DNA of 64,000 nt from Algibacter amylolyticus. Lineage in GTDB: Bacteria > Bacteroidota > Bacteroidia > Flavobacteriales > Flavobacteriaceae. The first letter of the stretch is position 1; each line of letters begins with the position of its first letter. Shown in pieces: positions 34,648 to 44,560 of this stretch. The stretch covers positions 539,320 through 603,319 of the forward strand of contig NZ_JACHGE010000001.1 in assembly GCF_014202225.1 (NCBI RefSeq), read 5' to 3'. The notes beneath the pieces were generated by a model. The model worked only from the letters and a program-made list of their open reading frames with translations. It searched no databases and had not been told where the DNA came from. Both the position numbers and the translations under genes were made by a program.

Positions 34648-35919
34648 TTATAAAGAAATGTTAAATGTAAATTTAAATGCAACATTATCGTCAATACTTG
34701 GTAAATGATAAGCGCCATATCTATAAGTAAAGCTTAAACCAAAGCCAAAAAGTAATTTATTAAGCTCAAAACCAGATTCGGTATAGCCTTTTTCTAAGGA
34801 ATCGAAAGTTATATTTTCATGTCTTTCTGGAAATTTCATGTCGCCAATTGCATAGCGTGTTATCAATACCAATTGCGGTTGGTAACTTTTAGAAATATTA
34901 AAAGGTTTCAAGAAATGTTTAAATTGAAAAGTAGTAAATCTATCAGAAAAGAACTCGTTAAAAAACATAGTTTCAAAACTGTTTAATCCAGCTACCGAGA
35001 AGCGTTGGAGAATTTTCTCTTTTGTAATGTTGTTAGGGTAGGCGTGGTAAAGGTGTGTTAGCGGAATTTCTCCAAAGGCTAATCCAGATACGATTGTTAA
35101 TTCTGAAAAAGCATTCTTTTTATCGCCAATGTAACATAGGGTCCTAAAATCTAGTTTAGAAAAATTAAAATCGCCTCCCAAAACATTTTTTAAACTTTTG
35201 GTGTATTGAAAAGAGAATTTTGGATAGCCTTCGTGGGTAATCTGTTTTTTGTTTTCTGCAGTTTTTAAGGTGTTAAAAGGGCTCCATTGTAATGCTATTT
35301 TAGCTGAAGTAATATCGAAATTTTGATAAGAATTGCCGTTAACATTGAAACCATAGGCGTAAGTAGGATCTATTTTACTTGTAGTTAACTCTGTTTCTGC
35401 AAGCCATTTATGACTTATTTCGTGCTCTAGGGCTATAGATTTTGTAATATGTTTATGGAATAGACTGATGTTTAAAAGACGAGGTTCGAAAAATTGAAAA
35501 AAGCGTTTGTCCGTTAAAAACTTTGTGCTTCCTGTTTCCTGTAAGTCGTCTGTGTAGGCTAGATTTAACCAAGTATTTGTTTGTTCGGCAAGTCTAATGC
35601 CACCACCTAAGCTATATTTAAAACGATGGTCTCTAAAACCATAAACCGCATAAGAGTTTAATCTGTATCTTTCAGAAAATGCATTGTTCGTAACAACACC
35701 TAAACCCGTTCTTACGCCTTCGTATTGGTTGTATTTTATTAAATATCTTAAATCGGCATCAAAGTATTTTGATGGTAAATAACCGTTCCCAAGGCTTTTT
35801 AACAACTTTCTCTTGTTAAGGGAATCTTGTTTTGGCTCTACAGGTTCTTCATTAAAAGATTGCGCTTGCACTAATGTTGTGCCTATTAAGAATAAGAAAA
35901 TCGAAAAATACTTAAACAT
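34648..35919 (-). CDS. DUF5686-type outer-membrane barrel without N-terminal carboxypeptidase-like domain
   Basis: 423 residues with signal peptide (MFKYFSIFLFLIGTTLVQAQ). The body resembles the C-terminal barrel of DUF5686 proteins: LPSKYFDADLRYLIKYNQYEG, GVRTGLGV, YAVYGFRDHRFKYSLGGG, and an ending of alternating strands KFTFNISL. Full DUF5686 proteins are about twice as long and have an N-terminal carboxypeptidase regulatory-like domain, which is missing here. The reading frame is intact, so this may be a short family member. Confidence 0.75.
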   Translation of the reverse strand: MFKYFSIFLFLIGTTLVQAQSFNEEPVEPKQDSLNKRKLLKSLGNGYLPSKYFDADLRYLIKYNQYEGVRTGLGVVTNNAFSERYRLNSYAVYGFRDHRFKYSLGGGIRLAEQTNTWLNLAYTDDLQETGSTKFLTDKRFFQFFEPRLLNISLFHKHITKSIALEHEISHKWLAETELTTSKIDPTYAYGFNVNGNSYQNFDITSAKIALQWSPFNTLKTAENKKQITHEGYPKFSFQYTKSLKNVLGGDFNFSKLDFRTLCYIGDKKNAFSELTIVSGLAFGEIPLTHLYHAYPNNITKEKILQRFSVAGLNSFETMFFNEFFSDRFTTFQFKHFLKPFNISKSYQPQLVLITRYAIGDMKFPERHENITFDSLEKGYTESGFELNKLLFGFGLSFTYRYGAYHLPSIDDNVAFKFTFNISL

Positions 35920-35999
35920 TGGTTATAACGCTAAAAGCTAAATAATTTATAAAAAAAAGCGACCTAATGCCGCCTTTAAAATTGAAATGAAGTTTTTTA

Positions 36000-36557
36000 T
36001 TAAACAGTCATTATTTCTTTTTCCTTAACATCGAAAAGCTCATCGACTTTTTTAACGTGGATATCTGTTATTTGTTGTATATCTATTTCGGCGTTCTTTT
36101 TTAAATCTTCCGATACGTCATCATTCTTCTTAACATCATTCATAGCATCTTTTCTAGCAGTTCTAATACTTACTTTAGCATCTTCAGCTTCAGATTTTGC
36201 TTGTTTAGCTAAGTCTCTACGACGCTCTTCAGTTAATGGTGGTACATTAATTATAATGGTATCGCCATTGTTCATTGGGTTAAAACCAAGGTTTGCATAA
36301 GCAATACCACGCTCAATTTCTTGAAGCATATTTTTTTCCCAAGGCTGTACAGTTATCGTTCTACCATCTGGTGTGTTTACATTTGCAACTTGACTAAGTG
36401 GTGTTTGAGAACCATAATAATCAACCATAACACTTCCTAACATGGCAGGACTAGCTTTACCTGCTCTAATGTTTAAAAACTGTTTTTTTAGATGCGCTAA
36501 GGCATTATCCATAGACTCCTTAGTACTGTCTAATATAAATTGTATTTCTTCGTTCAT
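36000..36557 (-). CDS. frr: Ribosome recycling factor
   Basis: 185 residues, the usual length. Conserved segments are visible: NIRAGKASPAMLGSVMVDYYG, TPLSQVANVNTPDGRTITVQPW, NNGDTIIINVPPLTEERRRDL and VKKVDELFDVKEKEI. It splits the post-termination ribosome together with EF-G. It follows pyrH by 53 bp on the same strand, a common arrangement. Confidence 0.97.
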   Translation of the reverse strand: MNEEIQFILDSTKESMDNALAHLKKQFLNIRAGKASPAMLGSVMVDYYGSQTPLSQVANVNTPDGRTITVQPWEKNMLQEIERGIAYANLGFNPMNNGDTIIINVPPLTEERRRDLAKQAKSEAEDAKVSIRTARKDAMNDVKKNDDVSEDLKKNAEIDIQQITDIHVKKVDELFDVKEKEIMTV

Positions 36558-36610
36558 TGTATTAAACTTTTTTCAAATTATATAAAATGGTTCAAAAATT
36601 ACGCCAAAAG

Positions 36611-37318
36611 CTATACGTTTACAACTGTACCTATATTTTCTCCAGAAACTACTTTAAGTAAATTTCCTTTTTTATTCATATCAAAAACAATAATAGGCAA
36701 TTTGTTTTCTTGACTTAAAGTAAATGCTGTGGTATCCATAACCTTTAAACCTTTTCTTAAAACATCATCAAAAGAAATAGAGTTGAATTTTACGGCGGTA
36801 TTATCCTTTTCAGGATCGGCGTTATAAATACCATCAACACGTGTGCCTTTTAAAATAACGTCGGCTTCGATTTCTATAGCTCTTAAAACGGCTGCAGAAT
36901 CTGTAGTAAAATAAGGATTTCCTGTTCCACCTCCAAAAATAACTACACGACCTTTTTCTAGGTGGCGCATGGCTTTTCTTCTAATAAATGGTTCGGCAAC
37001 TTCGTTAATTTTAATAGCGGTTTGCAACCTTGTAGGTATATCGGCATCTTCCAATGCGCCTTGTAATGCTAATCCATTAATAACGGTAGCTAGCATGCCC
37101 ATATGGTCGCCTTGTACACGATCCATACCTTTACTTGCTCCAGCAACACCTCTAAAAATATTACCACCTCCAATAACTATGGCAACTTCAATGCCTTTAT
37201 CGGTAATGGTTTTTATGTCTTGAGCATATTCTGCCAAACGATCTGGGTCTATACCGTATTGGCGCTCTCCCATTAAAGCTTCGCCAGATAATTTTAGAAG
37301 TATTCTGTTGTATTTCAT
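36611..37318 (-). CDS. pyrH: UMP kinase
   Basis: 235 residues of the amino-acid-kinase fold: [13 protein letters not shown] at the N-terminus, [46 protein letters not shown] and [18 protein letters not shown]. It phosphorylates UMP to UDP in pyrimidine synthesis. It is the first gene of the pyrH-frr pair. Confidence 0.97.
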   Translation of the reverse strand: MKYNRILLKLSGEALMGERQYGIDPDRLAEYAQDIKTITDKGIEVAIVIGGGNIFRGVAGASKGMDRVQGDHMGMLATVINGLALQGALEDADIPTRLQTAIKINEVAEPFIRRKAMRHLEKGRVVIFGGGTGNPYFTTDSAAVLRAIEIEADVILKGTRVDGIYNADPEKDNTAVKFNSISFDDVLRKGLKVMDTTAFTLSQENKLPIIVFDMNKKGNLLKVVSGENIGTVVNV

Positions 37319-37702
37319 CGGTTATTTATATTTCGATTTAGAACTTTGGCAAAGCTACACATTTTTTTTATTTTTTGAATTTATATAAAACGCGTTTTTT
37401 GGACGGGTTTTAAGTTTATAAGCTAAGAGAAAAACAGCCTAGGGCTGACAAGTGTTTAAGTAATATCTTAAAACCGCGCTATCCACTATATCTTTTTAAA
37501 ACGTTATTGGTATGCAGGAATGACTTTGGTAACCTGTTAAATTTTAGTTCTACATAATATTAAGTGTTTATATTTTTTAAAAAGGATGCCGTTTCTATCG
37601 CTCCCGCATGTGTCTGCTAAATACAGTCATCATTCAAAAGGAATAAGTCTATTTGTTTAAATCATGGTCTTATTGTAGTATATTGCTTTCTTTTGTGATT
37701 TT
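37319..37702. other. Intergenic region between pyrH and the membrane protease-like gene
   Basis: 384 bp between two divergent genes. I see no open frame, RNA gene, clear promoter or repeat in it. Confidence 0.5.
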
Positions 37703-39202
37703 ATGAATAAATTTTTGAAGGTATCACTTAGTTTTTTCGGAGCCTTTATAACTTTAATTTTAGTCTCCTTATTTTGTGTTTGGATTTTTATACTAGCATT
37801 AAAGCTAGAGCATGGTCTAGATGTAATGGTGACTTGTGTTTCAACATTATTATTAAGTTTAATAATAAGTTTTATTTTTAGAAAGACTAAAATTTACAGT
37901 AGGTCGATTCTAGTGCTATCAATTATTGCTTGCTCCTTTGGGATAATTGGAGCTTTTAAAAAAAATAAATTGGTTAATGATGTTAAGCCAATTATTGAAT
38001 GGACTAATACCAATCACAAACAAACACTACCTTTTTTTGTTGCAGAGACAGGACACCTATATTTAAAAACGATATTTAATTCTGAAGAAAAATATTTGCT
38101 TTTTGATACAGGAATGGATATAACAAGCTTACACGAAAAATATAATAATTCTGAAGCTATTGATAGTCTTAATGTGAAATCTTCTCAAGCAATAAAACAA
38201 GATGTAGCAATACATAAATTATATAGCCTTTCTTTTGGAGATCTTAATTTAAAAAATATAGGCTATGGAGCTATGTCAAAAGAAACCTGGAGTGATTGCG
38301 GTATCTTTCCTAATCAAGATTCTATTGCAGGTATTTTGGGTAACAATGTTATCAATAATTTTGTCTGGGATTTAGATATGGTTAATCGAGAAGTGACTAT
38401 TCAAGACAAATCATTTATAGACAACTCTATTTCTAATAAAAAAATTATTCCTTTAATTAGAAGTAACATGGGCTGGAAAGTTAATATACAGCTTAACGGA
38501 AAAAAGAAGAAAGTAAAATTTGATTCTGGTAATGCTTCTATACTTAATATAACGGATGGTATTCAATTAGCTAAAACTTATACATATCCTATTACTAATG
38601 CAGGTCGCTCAAAAGGTGTATTTTCATATTTAAATTGTGAAGGTAAAGAAGTTAAAATAGATTCTAGTGATATTAAATATCAACAAAAGCGTAGCGTTTT
38701 TGTTAATTTGAAAGTAGGAGATACTGCTTATAAAGATGCTTATGTAATCGATAAATCTGCCTCTAATTTATTAGGTATTCCTTTATTTTGGGAATATGAA
38801 CGAGTTGTTTTAGATTTTCTTTCTAAGAAGATATATTTGATTAATCCTGTTAATAAGATTAACGATTACCAAATTTCAACTAAGAGTAAAAATACACTAA
38901 TGTCAGTCAAGGTTGAAGCTATTTCTAAAACAGGGTATTATGATGTATATAAAAAAGAAGAAATCAAATTGATTACCAAAAATAAAACGACGTTAAATGA
39001 CACGATAGAGTATTATTTTAAGGGTAAAATGAGAATATATGCATCACTTAATTTAATAGAAAAGCGTATAAATATTGATAGCATTATAGGTAAAGGTTAT
39101 ACTTTAAACTTAAAAACGGACGAGTCTATAAATCATGAACGTTTAATATTACATAAAGAAAGCAAAGTATTAAATTTGAGTGATTTAGAAAAACACTTGT
39201 AA
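37703..39202 (+). CDS. Membrane protein with two retropepsin-like aspartyl protease lobes
   Basis: 499 residues. Three membrane helices come first (about residues 8-34, 40-60 and 66-86), then a non-membrane part with two related lobes, each with an aspartyl-protease triplet: YLLFDTGMDITS (D135) and KVKFDSGNASIL (D274), about 140 residues apart. Each lobe also has the later glycine-hydrophobic segment (AGILGNNVINNFVWDLD; NLLGIPLFWEYERVVLDF). A two-lobe arrangement would allow catalysis in one chain. The remaining 110 residues are a beta-rich tail. It stands alone on the plus strand, flanked by minus-strand housekeeping genes. Confidence 0.75.
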   Translation: MNKFLKVSLSFFGAFITLILVSLFCVWIFILALKLEHGLDVMVTCVSTLLLSLIISFIFRKTKIYSRSILVLSIIACSFGIIGAFKKNKLVNDVKPIIEWTNTNHKQTLPFFVAETGHLYLKTIFNSEEKYLLFDTGMDITSLHEKYNNSEAIDSLNVKSSQAIKQDVAIHKLYSLSFGDLNLKNIGYGAMSKETWSDCGIFPNQDSIAGILGNNVINNFVWDLDMVNREVTIQDKSFIDNSISNKKIIPLIRSNMGWKVNIQLNGKKKKVKFDSGNASILNITDGIQLAKTYTYPITNAGRSKGVFSYLNCEGKEVKIDSSDIKYQQKRSVFVNLKVGDTAYKDAYVIDKSASNLLGIPLFWEYERVVLDFLSKKIYLINPVNKINDYQISTKSKNTLMSVKVEAISKTGYYDVYKKEEIKLITKNKTTLNDTIEYYFKGKMRIYASLNLIEKRINIDSIIGKGYTLNLKTDESINHERLILHKESKVLNLSDLEKHL

Positions 39203-39250
39203 ATTATCTTTGGTTATAATTACTTTCTAAAGTATTAAATATTTGTCATA

Positions 39251-39291
39251 AAAAAAAAACCACTACTCTTATTAAAGAATAGTGGTTTTTA
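39251..39291. terminator. Bidirectional terminator between the protease-like gene and tsf
   Basis: AACCACTACTCTT (39258-39270) pairs with AAGAATAGTGGTT (39275-39287) with one mismatch. It has an A9 run before it and T5 after, and so serves both converging genes. Confidence 0.85.
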
Positions 39292-39322
39292 TTTTTATAG
39301 TATTGCGCTTTCGCGGAATAGT

Positions 39323-40297
39323 TTATCCTACAGAAGCACGTTTGAAACCTGAAATTTCAACATCTCCATAAGAAGATACGTAATCTGCAACAGTTTTCTT
39401 TTCATCTTTGATAAACTTTTGATCTAAAAGACATTGCTCTTGATCTAAAGTAGTATTATCAGAAATAAAACGCTCCATTTTTCCTGGTAAAATTCTATCC
39501 CAGATTTGTTCTGGTTTACCTTCAGCTTTTAATTCTGCTTTTGCAGCTTCTTCAGCTTCAGCAATAACTTCAGGAGTTAATTGAGCCATAGAAATATAAG
39601 AAGGTACATTTTTAAGTGTTTTACCTAAACGTCCTAATTCAATATTATCTTTTTCAATAACTGCAATTCTAGCTTCAGTTTCCGATGCTACAAATGCAGG
39701 ATCAAAATCTTTGTAAGATAATGAAGATGCACCCATTGAAGCAACTTGCATTGCTACATCTTTAACTAAAACCTCAGCGTTATCAACTTTAGCAGTTAAT
39801 CCAACTAAAGCAGCAATTTTGTTAATGTGAACGTAAGTACCAACATAAGCAGCTTCTAATTTCTCAAAAGCGTTGATTTCTAATTTTTCACCAACAACAC
39901 CAGTTTGTTCAACTAGTTTTTCTGCAACAGTCATACCTCCAAAATCGGCAGCTAAAAACTCATCTTTAGAGCTTGTGTTTAAAGCAATATCAGCTAATTG
40001 GTTTGCTAGTGCTAAAAAGTTTTCGTTTTTACCAACAAAATCAGTTTCACATCCTAAAACAATAGCAACACCTTCAGTTTGGTCTGCATTAATTTTAGAA
40101 ACAGCTGCACCTTCAGATGAATCTCTATCGGCTCTTTTTTCAGCTACTTTTTGTCCTTTTTTACGAAGCACTTCAATGGCTTTATCAAAATTACCTTCAG
40201 CTTCTACTAAAGCTTTTTTGCAATCCATCATACCTGCACCAGTTGCTTGTCTTAATTTATTAACCTCTTGGGCTGTAACTTTTACTGTAGTACTCAT
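39323..40297 (-). CDS. tsf: Translation elongation factor Ts
   Basis: 324 residues. The N-terminal UBA-like part with VNKLRQATGAGMMDCKKALVEA and the core motif VLGCETDFVGKNENF mark EF-Ts, which recharges EF-Tu with GTP. It follows rpsB by 87 bp, the usual order. It is longer than the roughly 280-residue enterobacterial form, with a longer middle part. Confidence 0.97.
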   Translation of the reverse strand: MSTTVKVTAQEVNKLRQATGAGMMDCKKALVEAEGNFDKAIEVLRKKGQKVAEKRADRDSSEGAAVSKINADQTEGVAIVLGCETDFVGKNENFLALANQLADIALNTSSKDEFLAADFGGMTVAEKLVEQTGVVGEKLEINAFEKLEAAYVGTYVHINKIAALVGLTAKVDNAEVLVKDVAMQVASMGASSLSYKDFDPAFVASETEARIAVIEKDNIELGRLGKTLKNVPSYISMAQLTPEVIAEAEEAAKAELKAEGKPEQIWDRILPGKMERFISDNTTLDQEQCLLDQKFIKDEKKTVADYVSSYGDVEISGFKRASVG

Positions 40298-40384
40298 AGT
40301 AGTTATAATTTAAAAAAGTCGTTCAATATAATTTTCTATAAAGAAAAGAATTAAACGACTTAATTATTGTTGTATTAATGTTAT

Positions 40385-41158
40385 TTATTCTTCTTCTTCA
40401 GCTACTGCTTTTTTAGCTGGAGCTGCTTTAGCTTTAGGAGCTTCTTTGGCTGATGCCGAAGCGTCTTTTTCTGCTTTGCGTTCTGCTAATCCACCAGATA
40501 CTGCAGATGCTACATGCGTTAAGATTTTATCAATCGATTTAGAAGCATCGTCATTTGCAGGAATTACATAATCAACTTGACGTGGGTCAGAGTTGGTATC
40601 AACCATTGCAAAAATAGGAATGTTTAATTTTTGAGCTTCTTTAATCGCGATATGCTCACGCTTAATATCTACAACAAATAAAGCACCTGGTAAACGCGTC
40701 ATATCTGTAATAGAACCTAAGTTTTTCTCTAACTTAGCTCTTAAACGATCAACTTGTAAACGCTCTTTTTTAGACAATGTCATGAATGTACCGTCTTTCT
40801 TCATTCTATCAATAGAAGCCATTTTTTTTACCGCTTTTCTAATAGTAACAAAGTTAGTTAACATTCCACCTGGCCATCTTTCTGTGATGTAAGGCATGTT
40901 AATTTCGCCAGCTTTTTCAGCAACAATATCTTTTGCTTGTTTTTTTGTTGCAACGAACAAAATTTTACGTCCTGAAGCTGCAATTTTTGCAAGTGCTGCT
41001 CCAGCTTCTTCAATTTTAGCCGCTGTTTTGTAAAGGTTTATAATATGGATACCGTTACGCTCCATATAAACGTAAGGTGCCATATTAGGGTCCCATTTAC
41101 GTGTAAGGTGTCCAAAGTGTACACCTGCTTCAAGTAATTCTTTTACTTCTACTGCCAT
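40385..41158 (-). CDS. rpsB: 30S ribosomal protein S2
   Basis: 257 residues with the S2 motifs ELLEAGVHFGHLTRKWDPNM, ILFVATKKQAKDIV, ERWPGGMLTNFVTIR and PIFAMVDTNSDPRQVDYVIPAND. The C-terminus is an alanine/lysine-rich low-complexity tail ending in four glutamates. It is preceded by a 190-bp gap after rpsI, so it probably has its own promoter or leader. Confidence 0.97.
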   Translation of the reverse strand: MAVEVKELLEAGVHFGHLTRKWDPNMAPYVYMERNGIHIINLYKTAAKIEEAGAALAKIAASGRKILFVATKKQAKDIVAEKAGEINMPYITERWPGGMLTNFVTIRKAVKKMASIDRMKKDGTFMTLSKKERLQVDRLRAKLEKNLGSITDMTRLPGALFVVDIKREHIAIKEAQKLNIPIFAMVDTNSDPRQVDYVIPANDDASKSIDKILTHVASAVSGGLAERKAEKDASASAKEAPKAKAAPAKKAVAEEEE

Positions 41159-41303
41159 TTTGTAATAGTTTACGTTCTGTTGAATAGCAATGATTAAGTG
41201 GTCATTTTATAAATCGCCTTAACCATTTAGATGCTAAACTAAATCCTGCCTTTTCAGACTCGGACAACAATAACTGTTTTAATTTATTTTTATAGTTTGA
41301 AAA

Positions 41304-41347
41304 TGATAAAAAAATCTGTAATACAGATCCTGAACCATGTCCAGGAT
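41304..41347 (-). terminator. Hairpins after rpsI
   Basis: Right after the rpsI stop codon on the minus strand come a stem ATCCTG/CAGGAT (41347-41342 and 41332-41327), then ATCTGTA/TACAGAT (41328-41322 and 41320-41314), then a T7 run. The second is an intrinsic terminator. The two share two bases and so cannot both be fully formed. Confidence 0.7.
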
Positions 41348-41348
41348 A

Positions 41349-41735
41349 TTAACGTTTTGAGAATTGAAACTTCTTACGAGCTTTCTTCTGACCGAATTTC
41401 TTACGTTCAACCATTCTTGGATCTCTTGTTAATAAACCTTCTGGCTTTAAGATAAGTCTGTTTTCAGCATCTATCTCACACATAACGCGTGAAAGAGCTA
41501 AACGAACAGCTTCTGCTTGTCCAGTAATACCACCTCCATATACATTAACTGTAATATCAAAGTTGGCGTCATTGTTAGTCAAAACTAAAGGTTGTTTTAC
41601 TTTGTACTGTAAAGTAGCAGTAGTAAAATAATTAGCTAAGTCTTTTTTATTGATTGTAATGTTACCTTTTCCTGGGGCAACATAAGCGCGCGCAACAGCC
41701 GTTTTTCTACGGCCAATTTTGTGAATTACTTCCAT
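41349..41735 (-). CDS. rpsI: 30S ribosomal protein S9
   Basis: 128 residues. GRRKTAVARAYVAPGKGNITIN at the N-terminus, VNVYGGGITGQAEAVRLALSR and the basic C-terminal tail KKFGQKKARKKFQFSKR are diagnostic of S9. It is one base after the rplM stop codon. Confidence 0.97.
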   Translation of the reverse strand: MEVIHKIGRRKTAVARAYVAPGKGNITINKKDLANYFTTATLQYKVKQPLVLTNNDANFDITVNVYGGGITGQAEAVRLALSRVMCEIDAENRLILKPEGLLTRDPRMVERKKFGQKKARKKFQFSKR

Positions 41736-41736
41736 G

Positions 41737-42192
41737 TTATTTAAATTCTTCTAGATTTATTGCTTTCGGCTTTTGAGCTGCATGTGCATGCTCTGTTCCA
41801 ACAACAACTGTTAAATTGCGAAATAAAGCTGCTCCTAATTTGTTTTTAGGTAACATGCCTTTAACCGCTTTTTCTACTACTCTTGCAGGATCTTTTCCGT
41901 ACAATTCTGTAGCAGTTAAACTTTTTTGACCTCCTGGGTATCCGGTGTGACGAATGTATGACTTCTCAGTCCATTTGTTTCCAGATAATGTGATTTTGTC
42001 TGCGTTAATAACAATTACGTTATCTCCACAATCAACATGAGGTGTGAAATTTGGCTTGTGTTTTCCTCTAATTAGTTTTGCAACTTTAGAAGCTAAACGA
42101 CCAAGCGCTTGACCTTCAGCATCAACTAAAACCCACTCTTTATTAACAGTAGCTTTGTTTGCTGAAATCGTTTTGTAGCTTAATGTGTCCAC
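41737..42192 (-). CDS. rplM: 50S ribosomal protein L13
   Basis: 151 residues with WVLVDAEGQALGRLASKVAKL, HVDCGDNVIVINADKITLSG, RHTGYPGG and VEKAVKGMLPKNKLGAALF, as in all bacterial L13. It begins the rplM-rpsI operon. Confidence 0.97.
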   Translation of the reverse strand: MDTLSYKTISANKATVNKEWVLVDAEGQALGRLASKVAKLIRGKHKPNFTPHVDCGDNVIVINADKITLSGNKWTEKSYIRHTGYPGGQKSLTATELYGKDPARVVEKAVKGMLPKNKLGAALFRNLTVVVGTEHAHAAQKPKAINLEEFK

Positions 42193-42590
42193 ACTATTGA
42201 TTTTTTAATTATTAAACATTCCTCTTTCAAAAAGAGTTTGCAAATTTACGATTAAATATTTGATTACCAAATAGTGTGCTGTATTCTTTTTTGAAAATTA
42301 AAAGTATTGATATTTAAGGTTTTAACAGGCTTTTATAAACATGAGTAAAAAAACCGGAGTAAATTTATTTCTCTCCGCATTTTTATTATGCATTTTTAGT
42401 TCCCTTTAAAGTTGTAAAATGAAAAATTATAGCTTCTATTGTTTAGTGTTTTATTAGTGGTAGGCTTTTATATATTTAATATGGAGTGCTATGTTTACAA
42501 AGGCCTACTAAGGCATTATATATTTTTTGAAATTATTATGTTTTCTAATGATTCTGTTTTGTTAGTTTTGCGCTTTCTTATACATATAAT
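42193..42590. other. Intergenic region between rplM and the ABC-F gene
   Basis: 398 bp between divergent genes. It contains the rplM promoter (listed) and a possible -7 box TAGTTTTG at 42563-42570 for the ABC-F gene, without a clear -33 element. Nothing else is seen. Confidence 0.5.
42241..42270 (-). promoter_or_regulatory. rplM-rpsI promoter
   Basis: On the minus strand TTG (42270-42268), a 19-bp spacer and TAAATTTG (42248-42241) give a full Bacteroidota housekeeping promoter. The predicted 5' leader is about 45 nt. Confidence 0.75.
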
Positions 42591-44222
42591 ATGATTTCAG
42601 TAGATAATTTAGCAGTAGAGTTTAGTGGGCATACCTTGTTTAGCGATGTGTCGTTTACTATTAATGAAAATGATAAAATAGCCCTAATGGGGAAAAATGG
42701 AGCTGGAAAATCTACCATGATGAAAATTATTGCAGGTGTGCAAAATGCAACTCGCGGTAATGTTAGGTGCCCTAAAGATGCCGTAATTGCTTATTTACCA
42801 CAGCATTTATTAACAGAAGATGATACCACTGTTTTTGATGAAGCTTCAAAGGCTTTTAGTCATGTGTTTACTTTGCGCGACGAAATGGAAGACTTGAATA
42901 AGCAGTTAGAAATACGAACTGATTATGAGTCTGATGAATACATGAAAATTATTGAGCGTGTTTCAGATTTAGGAGAGAAATATTATGCCCTTGAAGATGT
43001 AAACTACGATGCCGAAGTAGAAAAGGCGTTAAAAGGCTTAGGGTTTAAGCAAGAAGATTTTACTAGACAAACTAACGAGTTTAGTGGTGGTTGGCGTATG
43101 CGTATCGAGTTGGTTAAAATTTTGCTTCAAAAGCCAGATTTAATATTATTAGATGAGCCTACAAACCATATAGATATAGAATCGGTTATTTGGTTAGAAG
43201 ATTTTTTACTTAATAAAGCGAATGCTGTAGTGGTTATTTCGCATGATAGAGCGTTTATTGATAATATTACTAATAGGACTATCGAGGTTACTATGGGTAA
43301 GATTTACGATTACAAGGCAAATTATTCGCATTACTTACAATTGCGAGAAGAGCGTCGCGCACATCAAATTAAGGCTTTCGAAGAACAAAAGAAGTTTATT
43401 GCCGACAATCAAGCCTTTATAGATCGCTTTAAAGGAACCTTTTCTAAAACCAACCAAGTAAACTCACGAGAGCGTATGCTCGAAAAATTGGAAATTATTG
43501 AAATTGATGATATAGATACGTCTGCTTTAAAATTACGATTCCCTAAAACGCAACGTTCTGGCGATTATCCAATTATTGTAAAGGAAATATCTAAGTCTTA
43601 CGATAATCATGTGGTGTTTAAAGATGCTAGTATGTCTATTTCTAGAGGTGAAAAAGTTTGTTTTGTTGGAAGAAATGGCGAAGGGAAATCTACGATGATT
43701 AAAGCTATTTTAAACGAAATAGAAGTAGAAGGCGAATGTGCTTTAGGGCATAATGTTAAGGTTGGTTATTTTGCACAAAACCAAGCCGCATTATTGGATG
43801 AAAGTTTAACTATTTTTCAAACGGTTGATGAAATTGCGCAAGGTGATGTTAGAAAGCAATTAAAAAACATTTTAGGTCGCTTTATGTTTAAAGGCGATGC
43901 TATCGATAAAAAAGTAAGTGTACTTTCTGGAGGAGAAAAAACCAGATTAGCTATGGTGAAGTTATTACTAGAGCCCGTTAACTTACTTATTTTAGATGAG
44001 CCTACTAACCATTTAGATTTAAAATCTAAAGATGTATTAAAAGAAGCCTTAACAGATTTTGATGGTACTTTGGTTTTGGTATCTCACGATCGCGATTTTC
44101 TACAAGGCCTATCCAATAAAGTATTTGAATTTAAAGACCAACGAGTAATTGAGCATTTCGAAACTATTGATGCATTTCTTGAAAGAAATAGGATAGAAAG
44201 TATAAAAGCTATGGATCTTTAG
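42591..44222 (+). CDS. ABC-F family ATPase (ribosome-associated)
   Basis: 543 residues with two ATP-binding cassettes in one chain. Walker A motifs are GKNGAGKS (near residue 36) and GRNGEGKS (near residue 362). Signatures are FSGGWRMRIEL and LSGGEKTRLAM, and Walker B motifs are LILLDEPTNHID and LLILDEPTNHLD. The linker between the cassettes is charged (about residues 240-310). There are no membrane segments. Such proteins act on the ribosome as translation factors or, in some members, protect it from antibiotics. Which applies here cannot be told. Confidence 0.93.
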   Translation: MISVDNLAVEFSGHTLFSDVSFTINENDKIALMGKNGAGKSTMMKIIAGVQNATRGNVRCPKDAVIAYLPQHLLTEDDTTVFDEASKAFSHVFTLRDEMEDLNKQLEIRTDYESDEYMKIIERVSDLGEKYYALEDVNYDAEVEKALKGLGFKQEDFTRQTNEFSGGWRMRIELVKILLQKPDLILLDEPTNHIDIESVIWLEDFLLNKANAVVVISHDRAFIDNITNRTIEVTMGKIYDYKANYSHYLQLREERRAHQIKAFEEQKKFIADNQAFIDRFKGTFSKTNQVNSRERMLEKLEIIEIDDIDTSALKLRFPKTQRSGDYPIIVKEISKSYDNHVVFKDASMSISRGEKVCFVGRNGEGKSTMIKAILNEIEVEGECALGHNVKVGYFAQNQAALLDESLTIFQTVDEIAQGDVRKQLKNILGRFMFKGDAIDKKVSVLSGGEKTRLAMVKLLLEPVNLLILDEPTNHLDLKSKDVLKEALTDFDGTLVLVSHDRDFLQGLSNKVFEFKDQRVIEHFETIDAFLERNRIESIKAMDL

Positions 44223-44560
44223 GTCTTTTAATCTTGATTAATAGCCTTTTATCTAAAAATAAATTTTAAACACACTTGGCATTTTCTTCTAAAACGGATA
44301 ATATTTATATTTGAGGTATATTTATTACAAATAAGCGCGTCTAATTCTGATGTTTTTATTGTGATAGATTAAATATAGTTTTTATCGTGTGTTACCCCAA
44401 TTTTAAAATGACTAACAAAACAACATGGTTTTTAGTTAAATATAGCTTTAGTTTTAAAACGAAGTTCTAATTATAAAAACTGTTTCATTAAAAGCGAACC
44501 TACGGCATTCTCATTAAAGGCCTTAACGTTAAAAAGAATTTTATCTTAAATTTTTATGTT
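44223..44560. other. Intergenic region before the secreted unknown
   Basis: 338 bp, AT-rich. I see no gene, repeat or clear promoter. Confidence 0.5.
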
